DNA from: Novosphingobium fluoreni
Lineage (GTDB): Bacteria > Pseudomonadota > Alphaproteobacteria > Sphingomonadales > Sphingomonadaceae
Direction of reading: 5' to 3'
NCBI RefSeq assembly: GCF_014196615.1
Contig: NZ_JACIDY010000003.1
Span: forward strand, 1-64,000
DNA: 64,000 nucleotides
Program-made: the position numbers and the translations under genes
Notes under the pieces: generated by a model
What the model saw: the letters and a program-made list of their open reading frames with translations, nothing else
Told to the model about the DNA's origin: nothing
The model's database searches: none
Shown: positions 9,167 to 17,294 of the stretch, piece by piece
Layout: each line of letters opens with the position of its first letter
How positions within the stretch are numbered: the stretch's first letter is position 1

Positions 9167-10068
9167 CGGAAAAGTGTGGCCTGGTGGCGGTGATCGGCGC
9201 GCCCAACGCAGGCAAGTCAACGCTGGTGAACGCGCTGGTGGGTCAGAAAGTGGCGATCACCTCGGCCAAGGCGCAGACCACGCGCGCGCGCCTGCTGGGC
9301 ATCGCGCTGGACACGTCGGGCGAGGATCGGGTGCAGATCATCCTGGCCGACACGCCCGGTATCTTCGCGCCCAAGCGGCGGCTGGATCGGGCGATGGTCT
9401 CCGCCGCGTGGGAAGGCGCGCAGGAAGCCGACGCGATCCTGCTGCTGGTCGATCCGATCAAGCAACGCCGGCATGAGCTGGAACCGCTGCTGGAAACGCT
9501 GAACAATCGCACCGAGCGCAAGTTCCTGGTGCTCAACAAGGTGGACGCCACGGCCAAGGAACCGCTGCTGGCGCTGGCGCAGGAACTGACCGGAAAGGTC
9601 GCGTTCGAGGAAGTGTTCTTCGTCTCCGCTCTGACCGGCGATGGCGTGCCCGAGCTGAAGACGCGGATGGCGCAGCTGATGCCCGAAGGTCCGTGGCACT
9701 ATCCAGAGGACCAGGTTTCCGACGCCAGCGAACGCCTGCTGGCCGGCGAAGTGACGCGCGAGCAGATCTACCGCCTGCTGCATGACGAACTGCCGTACGA
9801 TACGGCGGTGCGGCCCGAGGCCTACACCCCGCGCAAGGACGGCTCGGTGGAAATCCGCCAGCAAATCGTCGTAGCGCGCGACAGTCAGAAAGCGATCGTG
9901 CTGGGCAAGCGCGGCGCGATGATCAAGGCCATCGGCGAGGCCGCGCGCAAGGAACTGGCGGAAATCCTAGGGCAGAAGGTCCACTTGTTCCTCCACGTCA
10001 AGGTGGAAGAGAACTGGGCCGAAGCCAAGGACCTGTACGAAGAGCTGGGGCTGGACTGGGTGAAGTAG
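9163..10068 (+). CDS. era: GTPase Era
   Basis: This GTPase assists 30S subunit assembly by binding the 3' end of 16S rRNA. It has 301 residues from the TTG at 9163, which shares four bases with the rnc stop (TTGA) and has GGAGG six bases upstream; no ATG lies before the P-loop. G1 is GAPNAGKST (residues 12-20), G3 is DTPGI and G4 is NKVD. The C-terminal KH domain has the GKRGAMIKAIGE motif. Pairing with rnc is typical and ties both to rRNA maturation. A perfect palindrome follows the gene. Confidence 0.96.
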   Translation: MTEKCGLVAVIGAPNAGKSTLVNALVGQKVAITSAKAQTTRARLLGIALDTSGEDRVQIILADTPGIFAPKRRLDRAMVSAAWEGAQEADAILLLVDPIKQRRHELEPLLETLNNRTERKFLVLNKVDATAKEPLLALAQELTGKVAFEEVFFVSALTGDGVPELKTRMAQLMPEGPWHYPEDQVSDASERLLAGEVTREQIYRLLHDELPYDTAVRPEAYTPRKDGSVEIRQQIVVARDSQKAIVLGKRGAMIKAIGEAARKELAEILGQKVHLFLHVKVEENWAEAKDLYEELGLDWVK

Positions 10069-10103
10069 AGCGGGCAGCCTCTTCGCCTCCCTTTCGCACA
10101 CCT

Positions 10104-10188
10104 CCTACCCCGTTCGTGTCGAGCGTAGTCGAGACACCTTTGCGCTTGGTCAGCGTGTCTCGACTACGCTCGACACGAACGGGGTAGG
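10104..10188. repeat. Perfect 34-bp inverted repeat, 17-nt loop (REP-like, convergent gap)
   Basis: Arms 10104-10137 and 10155-10188 are exact reverse complements and carry the core GTCGAGCGTAGTCGAGAC. It fills most of the gap between era and the convergent cysG-like gene. It belongs to the same family as the elements at 23321, 50067 and 14522. A stem this long should stop transcription from both sides even without a clear T run. Confidence 0.85.
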
Positions 10189-10983
10189 TTATACTGAAAT
10201 CGGAGCCCTGAGGGTGACGACCAGCCCCTCCACCGTGTAACTCTCACCCCGGGCCACCTCCAAGCGGATCGCATCGGCCCGGCCCCGATCGAGCACACCC
10301 GCCGCCACATCGCGCTCATGCACGATCACATCCGCCGCACCCAGCCAGCGCAATTCGCGCAAGGTCAGATCGTCGGGATCGTGCGACCGCAGCGTGATAT
10401 CGATCGGCTCCGTGGCCATCACGACAGCGTCCGCTCCCAGCCATTCGTCGATCCGCGCCGCGCTGGCCTCGTTCAACGGATCGAGGGCGCCGCCCGCCGC
10501 CAGGGCCGTATCCAGCGCCCGGCGACGATCGCCCGCGTCGGGCCAGCGTGCCCGCAGCGCCGCGCGCGCGGCGTGCAGCCCATCGGCCAGCGCCCCCAGC
10601 GATCGCGGCAACATGGCTTCCAATCGCAACCGCACTTGCTTGGCGAGCCCGGCCGACGCGCCGCCCGTCCCGATCGCGATGAGCACCGGCGCGCGGTCCA
10701 GCACGGAGGGGACGGTGAAATCGCACAGTTGCGGCCGGTCCGTTACGTTGACGAGCAACCCTGCACACCGCGCCCGGATGGCATCGGCTTGCGCCGACTG
10801 CTCATCCTCATGCGCGATGAAGGCCAGCCGCGCGCCCCTGTCGATGCCCTCCTGCAGGTCGTCGACGATCTGCCCGCCAGCCCGCTCGACCAGCCGCCGC
10901 TTGGCGTCCGCCGCATCGCCCATGCCCAGCACGATCACCGGCTGGCCCGCGATGCGATGAAACAGCGGCAGCGAGGCGATCAT
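10189..10983 (-). CDS. Precorrin-2 dehydrogenase/ferrochelatase-like protein (N-terminal CysG half with methyltransferase remnant)
   Basis: The first 200 or so residues match the siroheme synthase half of CysG: a short lead (MIASLPLFHRIAGQ), the NAD-binding GMGDAADAKRRLVE, the family NVTDRPQLCDFTVPSVLDR block and the sirohaem dimerisation region. This half oxidises precorrin-2 and inserts iron to make sirohaem for sulfite or nitrite reductase. The last 50 residues, DPDDLTLRELRWLGAADVIV and onward, look like the start of the SAM uroporphyrinogen methyltransferase domain, but the rest of that domain is missing (264 residues against about 460). The ATG at 10983 is four bases after lysA stops, so it is the last gene of that operon. 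Confidence 0.8.
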   Translation of the reverse strand: MIASLPLFHRIAGQPVIVLGMGDAADAKRRLVERAGGQIVDDLQEGIDRGARLAFIAHEDEQSAQADAIRARCAGLLVNVTDRPQLCDFTVPSVLDRAPVLIAIGTGGASAGLAKQVRLRLEAMLPRSLGALADGLHAARAALRARWPDAGDRRRALDTALAAGGALDPLNEASAARIDEWLGADAVVMATEPIDITLRSHDPDDLTLRELRWLGAADVIVHERDVAAGVLDRGRADAIRLEVARGESYTVEGLVVTLRAPISV

Positions 10984-10987
10984 GCGG

Positions 10988-12244
10988 CTAGAGCCATTCC
11001 GGCACGCGTTCTGCGGCCAGGATCGTCGCAGGCTCGATCCGCTCGGCCACGATCGCCCACTTGTCGCCATCCACCATCACTTCGGGCACCAGCGCGCGGC
11101 TGTTGTAGGTGTTGGCCATCGTCGCGCCGTATGCCCCGGCGGTGCGGAACACGCCCAGGTCTCCCGCCACCACGGCATCGACATCGCGCGCCATGGCGAA
11201 CGTGTCGGAGCTTTCGCAGATCGGGCCGACGATGTTCGCCGTCATCCGCTCACCCGTCGGCTGCACGGCCGCGAAGTCATGCCAGGCATCGTACATCGCG
11301 GGCCGGACCAGATCGTTCATCGCAGCATCGACCACCACGAACGGATTGACCGCGCCGGGCTTCACCCGGATCACCTCGGTGACCAGCACGCCGCCATTGC
11401 CGGTAATGACGCGGCCCGGCTCGAACATGATCGTCGCGTCCCAATCGCGGGTGACTTCGGCCACCATCGCGCCGTACTCCGCCGGCCCCGGCAACGTCTC
11501 ACCCACGCGATAGGGCACGCCCAGCCCGCCGCCCAGATCCATGTGCGTCACCGAAAGCCCTTGCTCGCGCAGGGCCCGCATCAGATCGCCCATCTTGGCA
11601 AAGGCCACGCGCGAGGGTTCGAGGTCGGTGATCTGGCTGCCGATATGCACCGCCAGACCGCGCATCGTCAGCCCCGGCAGTGCCGAGAGCCGCGCATAGA
11701 TTTCTGCAGCGCGATCGTAAGGAACGCCGAACTTGTTCTCGGACTTGCCGGTGGAAATCTTGGCGTGGGTCTTGGCATCCACATCGGGATTGACCCGCAG
11801 CGTGGCGGTCGCGACCACGCCGCGCTCGGCGGCGATGGCAGCCAGCTCGACGCCTTCCTCCTCGCTCTCCAGGTTGAATTGGCCCAGCCCGGCATCCAGC
11901 GCCTCGGCCATCTCACGCCCGGTCTTGCCTACGCCGGAGAAGACGATGTCCGCACCGGGCATGCCGGCCGCCAGCGCGCGATGCATTTCGCCCGCCGAGA
12001 CCACATCCGCGCCATAGCCTTCCTTCGCCAGCAGCTTCAGCACCGCCAGGTTCGGGTTGGACTTGACCGCAAACGCCAGGTGGACACGCGGCAGTGCGCT
12101 CAACGCCTCGCGAAAGACGCGGGCATGGCGCGTCAGCGTGGCGCGCGAATAAACATAGACGGGCGTGCCCACCGCTGTGGCGATCGCGGCCAGCGGCACA
12201 TCCTCGGCGTGCAACGCGCCGTTCTTCAGCTCGAAATGGTCCAT
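10988..12244 (-). CDS. lysA: Diaminopimelate decarboxylase
   Basis: This PLP enzyme makes L-lysine from meso-diaminopimelate, the last step of lysine synthesis. It has 418 residues, the family norm. The PLP lysine is Lys61 in HLAFAVKSNPN. The phosphate-binding and specificity segments HIGSQI and GGGLGVPY are present, and ICESSDTFA carries the cysteine that reaches the partner active site. It lies six bases after the small lipoprotein gene and is followed by the cysG-like gene, forming the minus-strand operon argH-lipoprotein-lysA-cysG. Confidence 0.96.
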   Translation of the reverse strand: MDHFELKNGALHAEDVPLAAIATAVGTPVYVYSRATLTRHARVFREALSALPRVHLAFAVKSNPNLAVLKLLAKEGYGADVVSAGEMHRALAAGMPGADIVFSGVGKTGREMAEALDAGLGQFNLESEEEGVELAAIAAERGVVATATLRVNPDVDAKTHAKISTGKSENKFGVPYDRAAEIYARLSALPGLTMRGLAVHIGSQITDLEPSRVAFAKMGDLMRALREQGLSVTHMDLGGGLGVPYRVGETLPGPAEYGAMVAEVTRDWDATIMFEPGRVITGNGGVLVTEVIRVKPGAVNPFVVVDAAMNDLVRPAMYDAWHDFAAVQPTGERMTANIVGPICESSDTFAMARDVDAVVAGDLGVFRTAGAYGATMANTYNSRALVPEVMVDGDKWAIVAERIEPATILAAERVPEWL

Positions 12245-12250
12245 GGGGCC

Positions 12251-12514
12251 TTACTTGTCTTCGGGAGGCGGCAGGTCGAACGGATCGTCCTCACGCTCTT
12301 CGGAGCGGGTGCGAAGCTCTACGCTGCGTTCGGGAATGGCGAGCGTCGGGGTGCGCAGCAACTCGGTGGGTTGCGGCTGCACCGCGCGGCCATACGGCGC
12401 GGGCGGCAGCTGCTGGCCGGGTTTCAGCGCCAGGTCCTTGCGCGAACCGCATGCGGCCAGCGCGCTTAGTAGGCCGCAGGCGATCAGGATACGAGTTGCG
12501 TGTTTCACCGTCAT
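12251..12514 (-). CDS. Small LptM-type lipoprotein
   Basis: This is an 87-residue predicted lipoprotein. Residues 1-21 are a signal peptide ending in a lipobox (LAAC, Cys21), and the rest is a Pro/Glu-rich hydrophilic tail. Its ATG overlaps the argH stop (ATGA), so it is translationally coupled. The position immediately before lysA is where enterobacteria carry lptM (yifL), whose product helps assemble the LPS export barrel LptD. The function here is inferred from size, lipobox and position only. Confidence 0.75.
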   Translation of the reverse strand: MTVKHATRILIACGLLSALAACGSRKDLALKPGQQLPPAPYGRAVQPQPTELLRTPTLAIPERSVELRTRSEEREDDPFDLPPPEDK

Positions 12515-13884
12515 TCGCCTTCCAGCGCCTGCCGGGCATCGGCGACACGCTTGCGCACCTCGTCCGGAGCGGTGCCGCCATGCGACTTGCGCGCAGCGAC
12601 CGACGCCTCGACTGAGAGTGCGGAGAATACTCGCTCATCGATGCGGTTGTCGATCTGTTTGAGATCGGCGAGCGGCAACTGGTCCAGCGGCACGCCGCGC
12701 TGTTCGGCCAGCTTCACGGCCGCGCCGGTGATATGGTGCGCCTCGCGGAAGGGAATGTCCGCCTGGCGCACCAGCCAGTCGGCCAAGTCGGTCGCGGTGG
12801 CAAAGCCCAGCTCGGCGGCGGCACGCATCCGATCGGTGCGGAACCGCGTCTCGGCGACCATCCCGGTCATCGCCGCGATCGACAGCGCCAGCAAGCCCGC
12901 CGCCTCGAACACCGGTGGCTTATCGTCTTGCATGTCTTTCGAATAAGCGAGCGGCAGGCCCTTCATCGTCATCATCAGCGAGACGAGGCAGCCCGAGATC
13001 CGCCCGGCGTGCCCGCGCACCAGCTCTGCCGCATCGGGATTTTTCTTCTGCGGCATGATCGAGCTGCCGGTGGAGAGCGAATCGGGCAAGGCCACGAAAC
13101 CGAACGGCTGGCTGGCCCAGATGATGAACTCCTCCGCCAATCGCGACAGGTGCAGCGCGCACTGGCTGGCGACCATCAGGTAATCCAGCGCGAAGTCCCG
13201 GTCCGACACCGAATCGAGGCTGTTGGCGGTTGGACCATCGAAGCCCAGCGCCTGCGCCGTCATCTCGCGATCGATCGGAAAGCCGGTTCCCGCCAACGCT
13301 GCCGCACCCAGTGGCGACTTGTTGAGGCGCTTGCGCGCGTCCGCAAAGCGCGAGCGATCGCGCGCGATCATCTCGTAATAGGCCATCAGGTGGTGGCCCA
13401 GCGTGACGGGCTGCGCGGTCTGCAAGTGGGTGAACCCAGGCATGATGCTTTCGGCATGCTCGCCCGCACGGGCCACCAGTGCTCCCTGCAGCGCCCGCAA
13501 TCCGGCGTCGGCATCGTCCATCGCATCGCGCACCCAAAGGCGGAAGTCGGTCGCCACCTGGTCGTTGCGGCTGCGCGCGGTGTGGAGACGGCCGGCCACG
13601 GGGCCGATCAGTTCGGCCAGGCGGCTCTCCGTGGTCATGTGGATGTCCTCGAGGCTCCAGTCCTCGGGCACGCCATGGGCTTCGTATTCGACCGCTACGG
13701 CGTCCAGGCCCTTGACGATGGTCACCGCATCCTCGTCGGAGACGATGCCCATCGCGCCCAGCATCGTCACGTGCGCCTTGCTGGCGCGGATGTCCTGTCG
13801 CCACAATGCCTTGTCGAAGGGGATCGAGGCATTTATCTCGCGCATGATCGCCGAGGGCCCTTCCGCGAAGCGCCCGCCCCACAT
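12511..13884 (-). CDS. argH: Argininosuccinate lyase
   Basis: This enzyme splits argininosuccinate into arginine and fumarate, the last step of arginine synthesis. It has 457 residues from the ATG at 13884, which begins the standard [11 protein letters not shown]; a GGGG tract precedes it. The fumarase/aspartase signature [12 protein letters not shown] sits near residues 272-283 and includes the flexible loop with the catalytic serine. Substrate-binding motifs [11 protein letters not shown] and [14 protein letters not shown] are present. The 31-bp gap to the divergent TlpA-like gene leaves almost no room for separate promoters. Confidence 0.96.
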   Translation of the reverse strand: MWGGRFAEGPSAIMREINASIPFDKALWRQDIRASKAHVTMLGAMGIVSDEDAVTIVKGLDAVAVEYEAHGVPEDWSLEDIHMTTESRLAELIGPVAGRLHTARSRNDQVATDFRLWVRDAMDDADAGLRALQGALVARAGEHAESIMPGFTHLQTAQPVTLGHHLMAYYEMIARDRSRFADARKRLNKSPLGAAALAGTGFPIDREMTAQALGFDGPTANSLDSVSDRDFALDYLMVASQCALHLSRLAEEFIIWASQPFGFVALPDSLSTGSSIMPQKKNPDAAELVRGHAGRISGCLVSLMMTMKGLPLAYSKDMQDDKPPVFEAAGLLALSIAAMTGMVAETRFRTDRMRAAAELGFATATDLADWLVRQADIPFREAHHITGAAVKLAEQRGVPLDQLPLADLKQIDNRIDERVFSALSVEASVAARKSHGGTAPDEVRKRVADARQALEGE

Positions 13885-13915
13885 CTGATTGCCCCCCGGG
13901 GCGTTTCCGGAGCCT

Positions 13916-14497
13916 GTGCCCTTGCTGTCGTCCCGCTCGTTCAAACTCGCCGCCCTTGGTTTCGCGCTATTCGTCGCGGGGTGCGATAAGCAAACCCCAC
14001 AGCCGGTGCAACCGGACGAAAGCCCTTCCGAACTGCCCAAGAGCGAAAAGCTGTCCGGCACGCTGGATCGTTCGCACAAGGGCGAGGCGATGCCGGACCT
14101 GACCTTGACCGACGCCAGCGGCAAAAAGCTGGCCATGGCATCGCTGCGCGGCAAGCCGACGCTGGTGAACCTGTGGGCCACATGGTGCGCGCCCTGCGTG
14201 GTCGAACTGCCCACGCTGGACCGGCTGGTGGACCTGCAGGAAGGCAAGCTGCGCGTCGTCACCGTCTCGCAGGACATGACGGGCACGGAAAAGGTGGCCT
14301 CCTTCATCAAGGAGCGCGGGGGTGACAACTTGGAGCCCTGGGCCGACGCCAAGGGAGAGCTGGGCGCGAAGTACCAGGTGCAGACGCTGCCGACGACGAT
14401 CCTCTATAATGCGCAGGGGCAGGAAGTGTGGCGCTTCACCGGCGGCAAGATCTGGACCAACGTGGAAGCGCTGCAACTGATCGCCGAGGCCCGCTGA
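13916..14497 (+). CDS. TlpA-family thioredoxin-like lipoprotein
   Basis: This is a predicted periplasmic disulfide reductase of 193 residues from the GTG at 13916, which has GGAG just upstream; a TTG at 13889 would add nine residues. The signal peptide ends in a lipobox (FVAGC). The thioredoxin fold carries the redox motif WCAPC, preceded by NLWAT and followed by a cis-proline in LPTT. Such proteins keep cytochrome or other periplasmic thiols reduced. No cytochrome maturation genes lie nearby, so its partner is unknown. It is divergent from argH. Confidence 0.85.
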   Translation: MPLLSSRSFKLAALGFALFVAGCDKQTPQPVQPDESPSELPKSEKLSGTLDRSHKGEAMPDLTLTDASGKKLAMASLRGKPTLVNLWATWCAPCVVELPTLDRLVDLQEGKLRVVTVSQDMTGTEKVASFIKERGGDNLEPWADAKGELGAKYQVQTLPTTILYNAQGQEVWRFTGGKIWTNVEALQLIAEAR

Positions 14498-14521
14498 ACG
14501 AGAGAACGGCAGGCCCCTCCC

Positions 14522-14549
14522 CCGTTCGTGTCGAGCGAAGTCGAGACAC
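14522..14549. repeat. Single REP-like half element
   Basis: This is a solitary copy of the 28-bp unit (core TTCGTGTCGAGCGAAGTC) between the TlpA-like gene and amn. No matching arm follows, unlike the paired copies at 10104, 23321 and 50067. Confidence 0.75.
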
Positions 14550-14621
14550 CAACGGGGCATGACCGATGGTGATTGCGCGCACTGCCCTTGCATTGCCACA
14601 CCATTTCCGTAAGCGTGCAAG

Positions 14622-16052
14622 ATGCATAGCGTTCAAGAAACCCTCGCGGAATTGGTCCGCGTTTACGAAGCCGCCGTCTCCACGTTGAAGGCCGATATCG
14701 CCGCCTTCATCAAAGACGGCACTCTCCCCCCGTCAGACCGCCGCGCCGACCGGCTATGGTCCTATCCCGAACTTCGCGTCACGTATGAGGGGCAGGAGCA
14801 TGGCTCTGCCTCATCACGCGCGTTTGGTCGGCTGCCAGGGCGCGGCACTTACGTCACCACCGTCACTCGCCCGCATCTCTTTGCGGATTACCTGGCCGAG
14901 CAGCTGGCTCTGCTGGAGCAGGAATACGTGATCAACGTCAGCGTCGTCCGCTCGGCGCAGGAGATTCCGTTTCCGTACGTGCTGGACGGTCTGGCGATCG
15001 GCGCGGTGACGCCGGCCGAACTGGCCGCACATTTCCCGACGACGGAACTGGCGATGATCGGTGACGAGATCGCCGACGCCATCGATCGCAACGCACCAGG
15101 CGATCCGCTCCCCCTCGCCCTGTTCGACGGGTTGCGCACCGATTTCAGCCTGGCGCGCCTGGCGCACTACACCGGCACCAGCGTTGAGCATTGCCAGCAG
15201 TACATCCTGTTCACGAACTATCACCGCTATGTCGATGAATTCGTGGACTGGGCGGGCAAGCAAGTCGGCCAGAACGACTATATCGCATTGTCAGGCGCTG
15301 GCGGGCTCTACCTGGACACACCCACCGACAACGCCCGCGCGCGCCTTTCGGATACGGCATGGCGCCGGCATCAGATGCCCGCCTATCACCTGATCCGAGA
15401 GGACCGGTCCGGCATCACCCTGGTCAACATCGGCGTCGGCCCTTCCAACGCCAAGACCATTACCGACCACCTCGCGGTGCTGCGCCCAGAGGCGTGGCTG
15501 ATGATCGGCCACTGCGGCGGCCTTCGCGAATCACAGCGCATCGGGGACTATGTGCTGGCCCACGCTTACCTGCGCGACGATCATGTTCTCGACCCGGTGC
15601 TGCCGCCGGAAATTCCGCTCCCCGCCATCGCCGAAGTGCAGCAGGCACTGGCGGAGGCCGCCGAAAGCGTCAGCGGCACCGGCGGCGCGGACCTCAAGAA
15701 ACGGATGCGCACCGGCACGATCGTCACCACCGACGATCGCAACTGGGAACTGCGCTACACCCATTCCGCTCGCCGCTTCAGCCAGAGCCGCGCGATCGGC
15801 ATCGACATGGAAAGCGCCACCATCAGCGCGCAAGGTTTCCGCTTCCGCGTGCCTTACGGCACCTTGCTGTGCGTCTCTGACAAGCCGCTGCACGGCGAAC
15901 TGAAGCTGCCGGGGCAGGCGAACCGGTTCTATGAAGAAGCGATCGGCGCCCACCTGGCGATCGGCGTGCGCACGTGCGAACTGCTGCGCGATCAGGGCGC
16001 AAGGCTCCATTCGCGCAAGCTGCGCGCCTTCATCGAGCCGCCATTCCGGTGA
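14622..16052 (+). CDS. amn: AMP nucleosidase
   Basis: This enzyme hydrolyses AMP to adenine and ribose 5-phosphate, adjusting the adenylate pool. It has 476 residues, close to the 484 of the E. coli enzyme. The N-terminal AMP nucleosidase domain (about residues 1-190) is followed by a nucleoside phosphorylase-like catalytic domain with NIGVGPSNAKT, GHCGGLRESQRIGDYVLA, the ribose-binding IDMESATI and CVSDKPLHGE, which holds the catalytic aspartate. The ATG at 14622 fits the family N-terminus (SVQETLAELVRVYEAAV). It is probably monocistronic. Confidence 0.95.
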   Translation: MHSVQETLAELVRVYEAAVSTLKADIAAFIKDGTLPPSDRRADRLWSYPELRVTYEGQEHGSASSRAFGRLPGRGTYVTTVTRPHLFADYLAEQLALLEQEYVINVSVVRSAQEIPFPYVLDGLAIGAVTPAELAAHFPTTELAMIGDEIADAIDRNAPGDPLPLALFDGLRTDFSLARLAHYTGTSVEHCQQYILFTNYHRYVDEFVDWAGKQVGQNDYIALSGAGGLYLDTPTDNARARLSDTAWRRHQMPAYHLIREDRSGITLVNIGVGPSNAKTITDHLAVLRPEAWLMIGHCGGLRESQRIGDYVLAHAYLRDDHVLDPVLPPEIPLPAIAEVQQALAEAAESVSGTGGADLKKRMRTGTIVTTDDRNWELRYTHSARRFSQSRAIGIDMESATISAQGFRFRVPYGTLLCVSDKPLHGELKLPGQANRFYEEAIGAHLAIGVRTCELLRDQGARLHSRKLRAFIEPPFR

Positions 16053-16161
16053 GCCTTGGCCGCACGCAAAGTCCCCCGGTGGGGCAAAATCCCCTGCCTC
16101 GGCTTGACGAGCGTCACACAACCGTCACACGAGCGCGCCATCGCGCATGGAGTGTTGAAGA

Positions 16162-17283
16162 ATTCGCCAGATAGCTGCCCTTCCCTACCGCTTCGAGGAT
16201 GGAGCCGATGGCCCCGTCCGGGTTCTGCTCGTCACGTCGCGGGGCACGCGCCGCTGGGTGATACCCAAAGGCAATTCCATGTCCGGCGTAAGCCGTCACG
16301 CGGCTGCCGCACTGGAAGCGGAAGAGGAGGCCGGTGTCACCGGATGGGCCTGCCCCACGCCACTGGGATCGTACCGCTATCGCAAGCGGCGCGGAAACGG
16401 GGCGGCGCTGATGGTCGACGTCGAGGTGTTCCCGCTGGCCGTCCAGCAGGAGCTGCCCGAGTGGAAGGAAGCGCATGAACGCGAACGCCGCTGGTTCACG
16501 CTTGGCGAAGCGGCGAACAATGTGGACGAAGCGGATCTGGGCGATCTGATCCGATCGTTCGACACTACCGAATTTCGCGCCGCTACGGCGCGCACCACGA
16601 TGCTGGGCACCGTTGCCCAAAAAACAGGGATAAGCCGCATGTTTGGTTGGTTTCAGAAGCTGCTGCCGCAAAAGGCCAACTTCTTCGACCTGTTCGAGGC
16701 GCACGTGGCCACGGTCGTCGCCGGTGCCGATGCCCTTGCCCGTCTGTTCTCCGATGGACGCGGGCGGCAGGATCACATCCGCGAGATTAAGGAACGCGAA
16801 CACGACGCGGACGAGATCATTCGCGAAGTGCTCAGCCTGGTGCGCCGCACCTTCCTGACTCCGTTCGATCGCAGCGCCATCACCCGGCTGGTCAGTTCGA
16901 TAGACGATGCCATCGATCGGATGAACGGCGCGGCTTCGGCCATCGACTTGTATGATTTCAGCGATTTCGACCAGGAAATGCGCGACATGGTCGCCCTCAT
17001 CGTCGACAGCAGCCGCGTGCTGGCAGAAGCGGTGCCGCTGCTGCGTGATGTAGGCAAGAACGGCAAGCGCCTGCACGAACTGACCGAGCGGCTGGTCCGC
17101 ATGGAAGGCCACGCCGACGATATCCACGCGTCGGGCGTAAAGCGCGCCTACCAGGCTTTCGGCGAAACCAACCCGATGGGCTTCATCGTCCGCCGCGAGA
17201 TCTTCAACCAGTTGGAACGGATCACCGACGCGCTGGAGGATGTCGCCAACGAGATCGACGGCGTCGTCATCGATCACGCCTGA
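16162..17283 (+). CDS. Nudix domain in one open frame with a DUF47 protein
   Basis: The frame codes a Nudix domain (about residues 1-155; IAALPYRFED, RVLLVTSRGTRRWVIPKG, then the Nudix box) and runs without a stop into a complete DUF47/PhoU-like protein. Upstream of the domain the only plausible start is ATT at 16162, with GGAG nine bases before it; an in-frame TGA lies at 16156. The first normal start, GTG at 16258, would fall inside the fold just before IPKG. The Nudix box keeps the metal-binding EEEAG core but has Ala and Leu where the first Glu and the Arg of the consensus belong. The frame may give a 373-residue fusion, or the two parts may be made from separate starts. Confidence 0.6.
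   Translation: MRQIAALPYRFEDGADGPVRVLLVTSRGTRRWVIPKGNSMSGVSRHAAAALEAEEEAGVTGWACPTPLGSYRYRKRRGNGAALMVDVEVFPLAVQQELPEWKEAHERERRWFTLGEAANNVDEADLGDLIRSFDTTEFRAATARTTMLGTVAQKTGISRMFGWFQKLLPQKANFFDLFEAHVATVVAGADALARLFSDGRGRQDHIREIKEREHDADEIIREVLSLVRRTFLTPFDRSAITRLVSSIDDAIDRMNGAASAIDLYDFSDFDQEMRDMVALIVDSSRVLAEAVPLLRDVGKNGKRLHELTERLVRMEGHADDIHASGVKRAYQAFGETNPMGFIVRREIFNQLERITDALEDVANEIDGVVIDHA
16639..17283 (+). CDS. DUF47 (PhoU-like) accessory protein of the Pit phosphate transporter
   Basis: From the ATG at 16639 this is a 214-residue DUF47 protein, the normal family length, opening with the typical MFGWFQKLLP followed by FFDLFEAH. CAGGGA eight bases upstream can serve as its ribosome site, so it may be translated independently even though the preceding Nudix frame reads into it. 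It is largely helical and cytoplasmic, with the acidic EREHDADEI metal-binding pattern of PhoU relatives. It lies 11 bp before the Pit-type transporter gene; DUF47-pit pairs are widespread and the accessory protein is thought to control phosphate uptake. Confidence 0.88.
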   Translation: MFGWFQKLLPQKANFFDLFEAHVATVVAGADALARLFSDGRGRQDHIREIKEREHDADEIIREVLSLVRRTFLTPFDRSAITRLVSSIDDAIDRMNGAASAIDLYDFSDFDQEMRDMVALIVDSSRVLAEAVPLLRDVGKNGKRLHELTERLVRMEGHADDIHASGVKRAYQAFGETNPMGFIVRREIFNQLERITDALEDVANEIDGVVIDHA

Positions 17284-17294
17284 GGGCTGCCGCC

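Noticed and set aside
16147..16158. ATG GAG TGT TGA as start of the Nudix frame with UGA recoding
   Set aside because: No ribosome site before this ATG and no sign of a selenocysteine element; ATT start is simpler.
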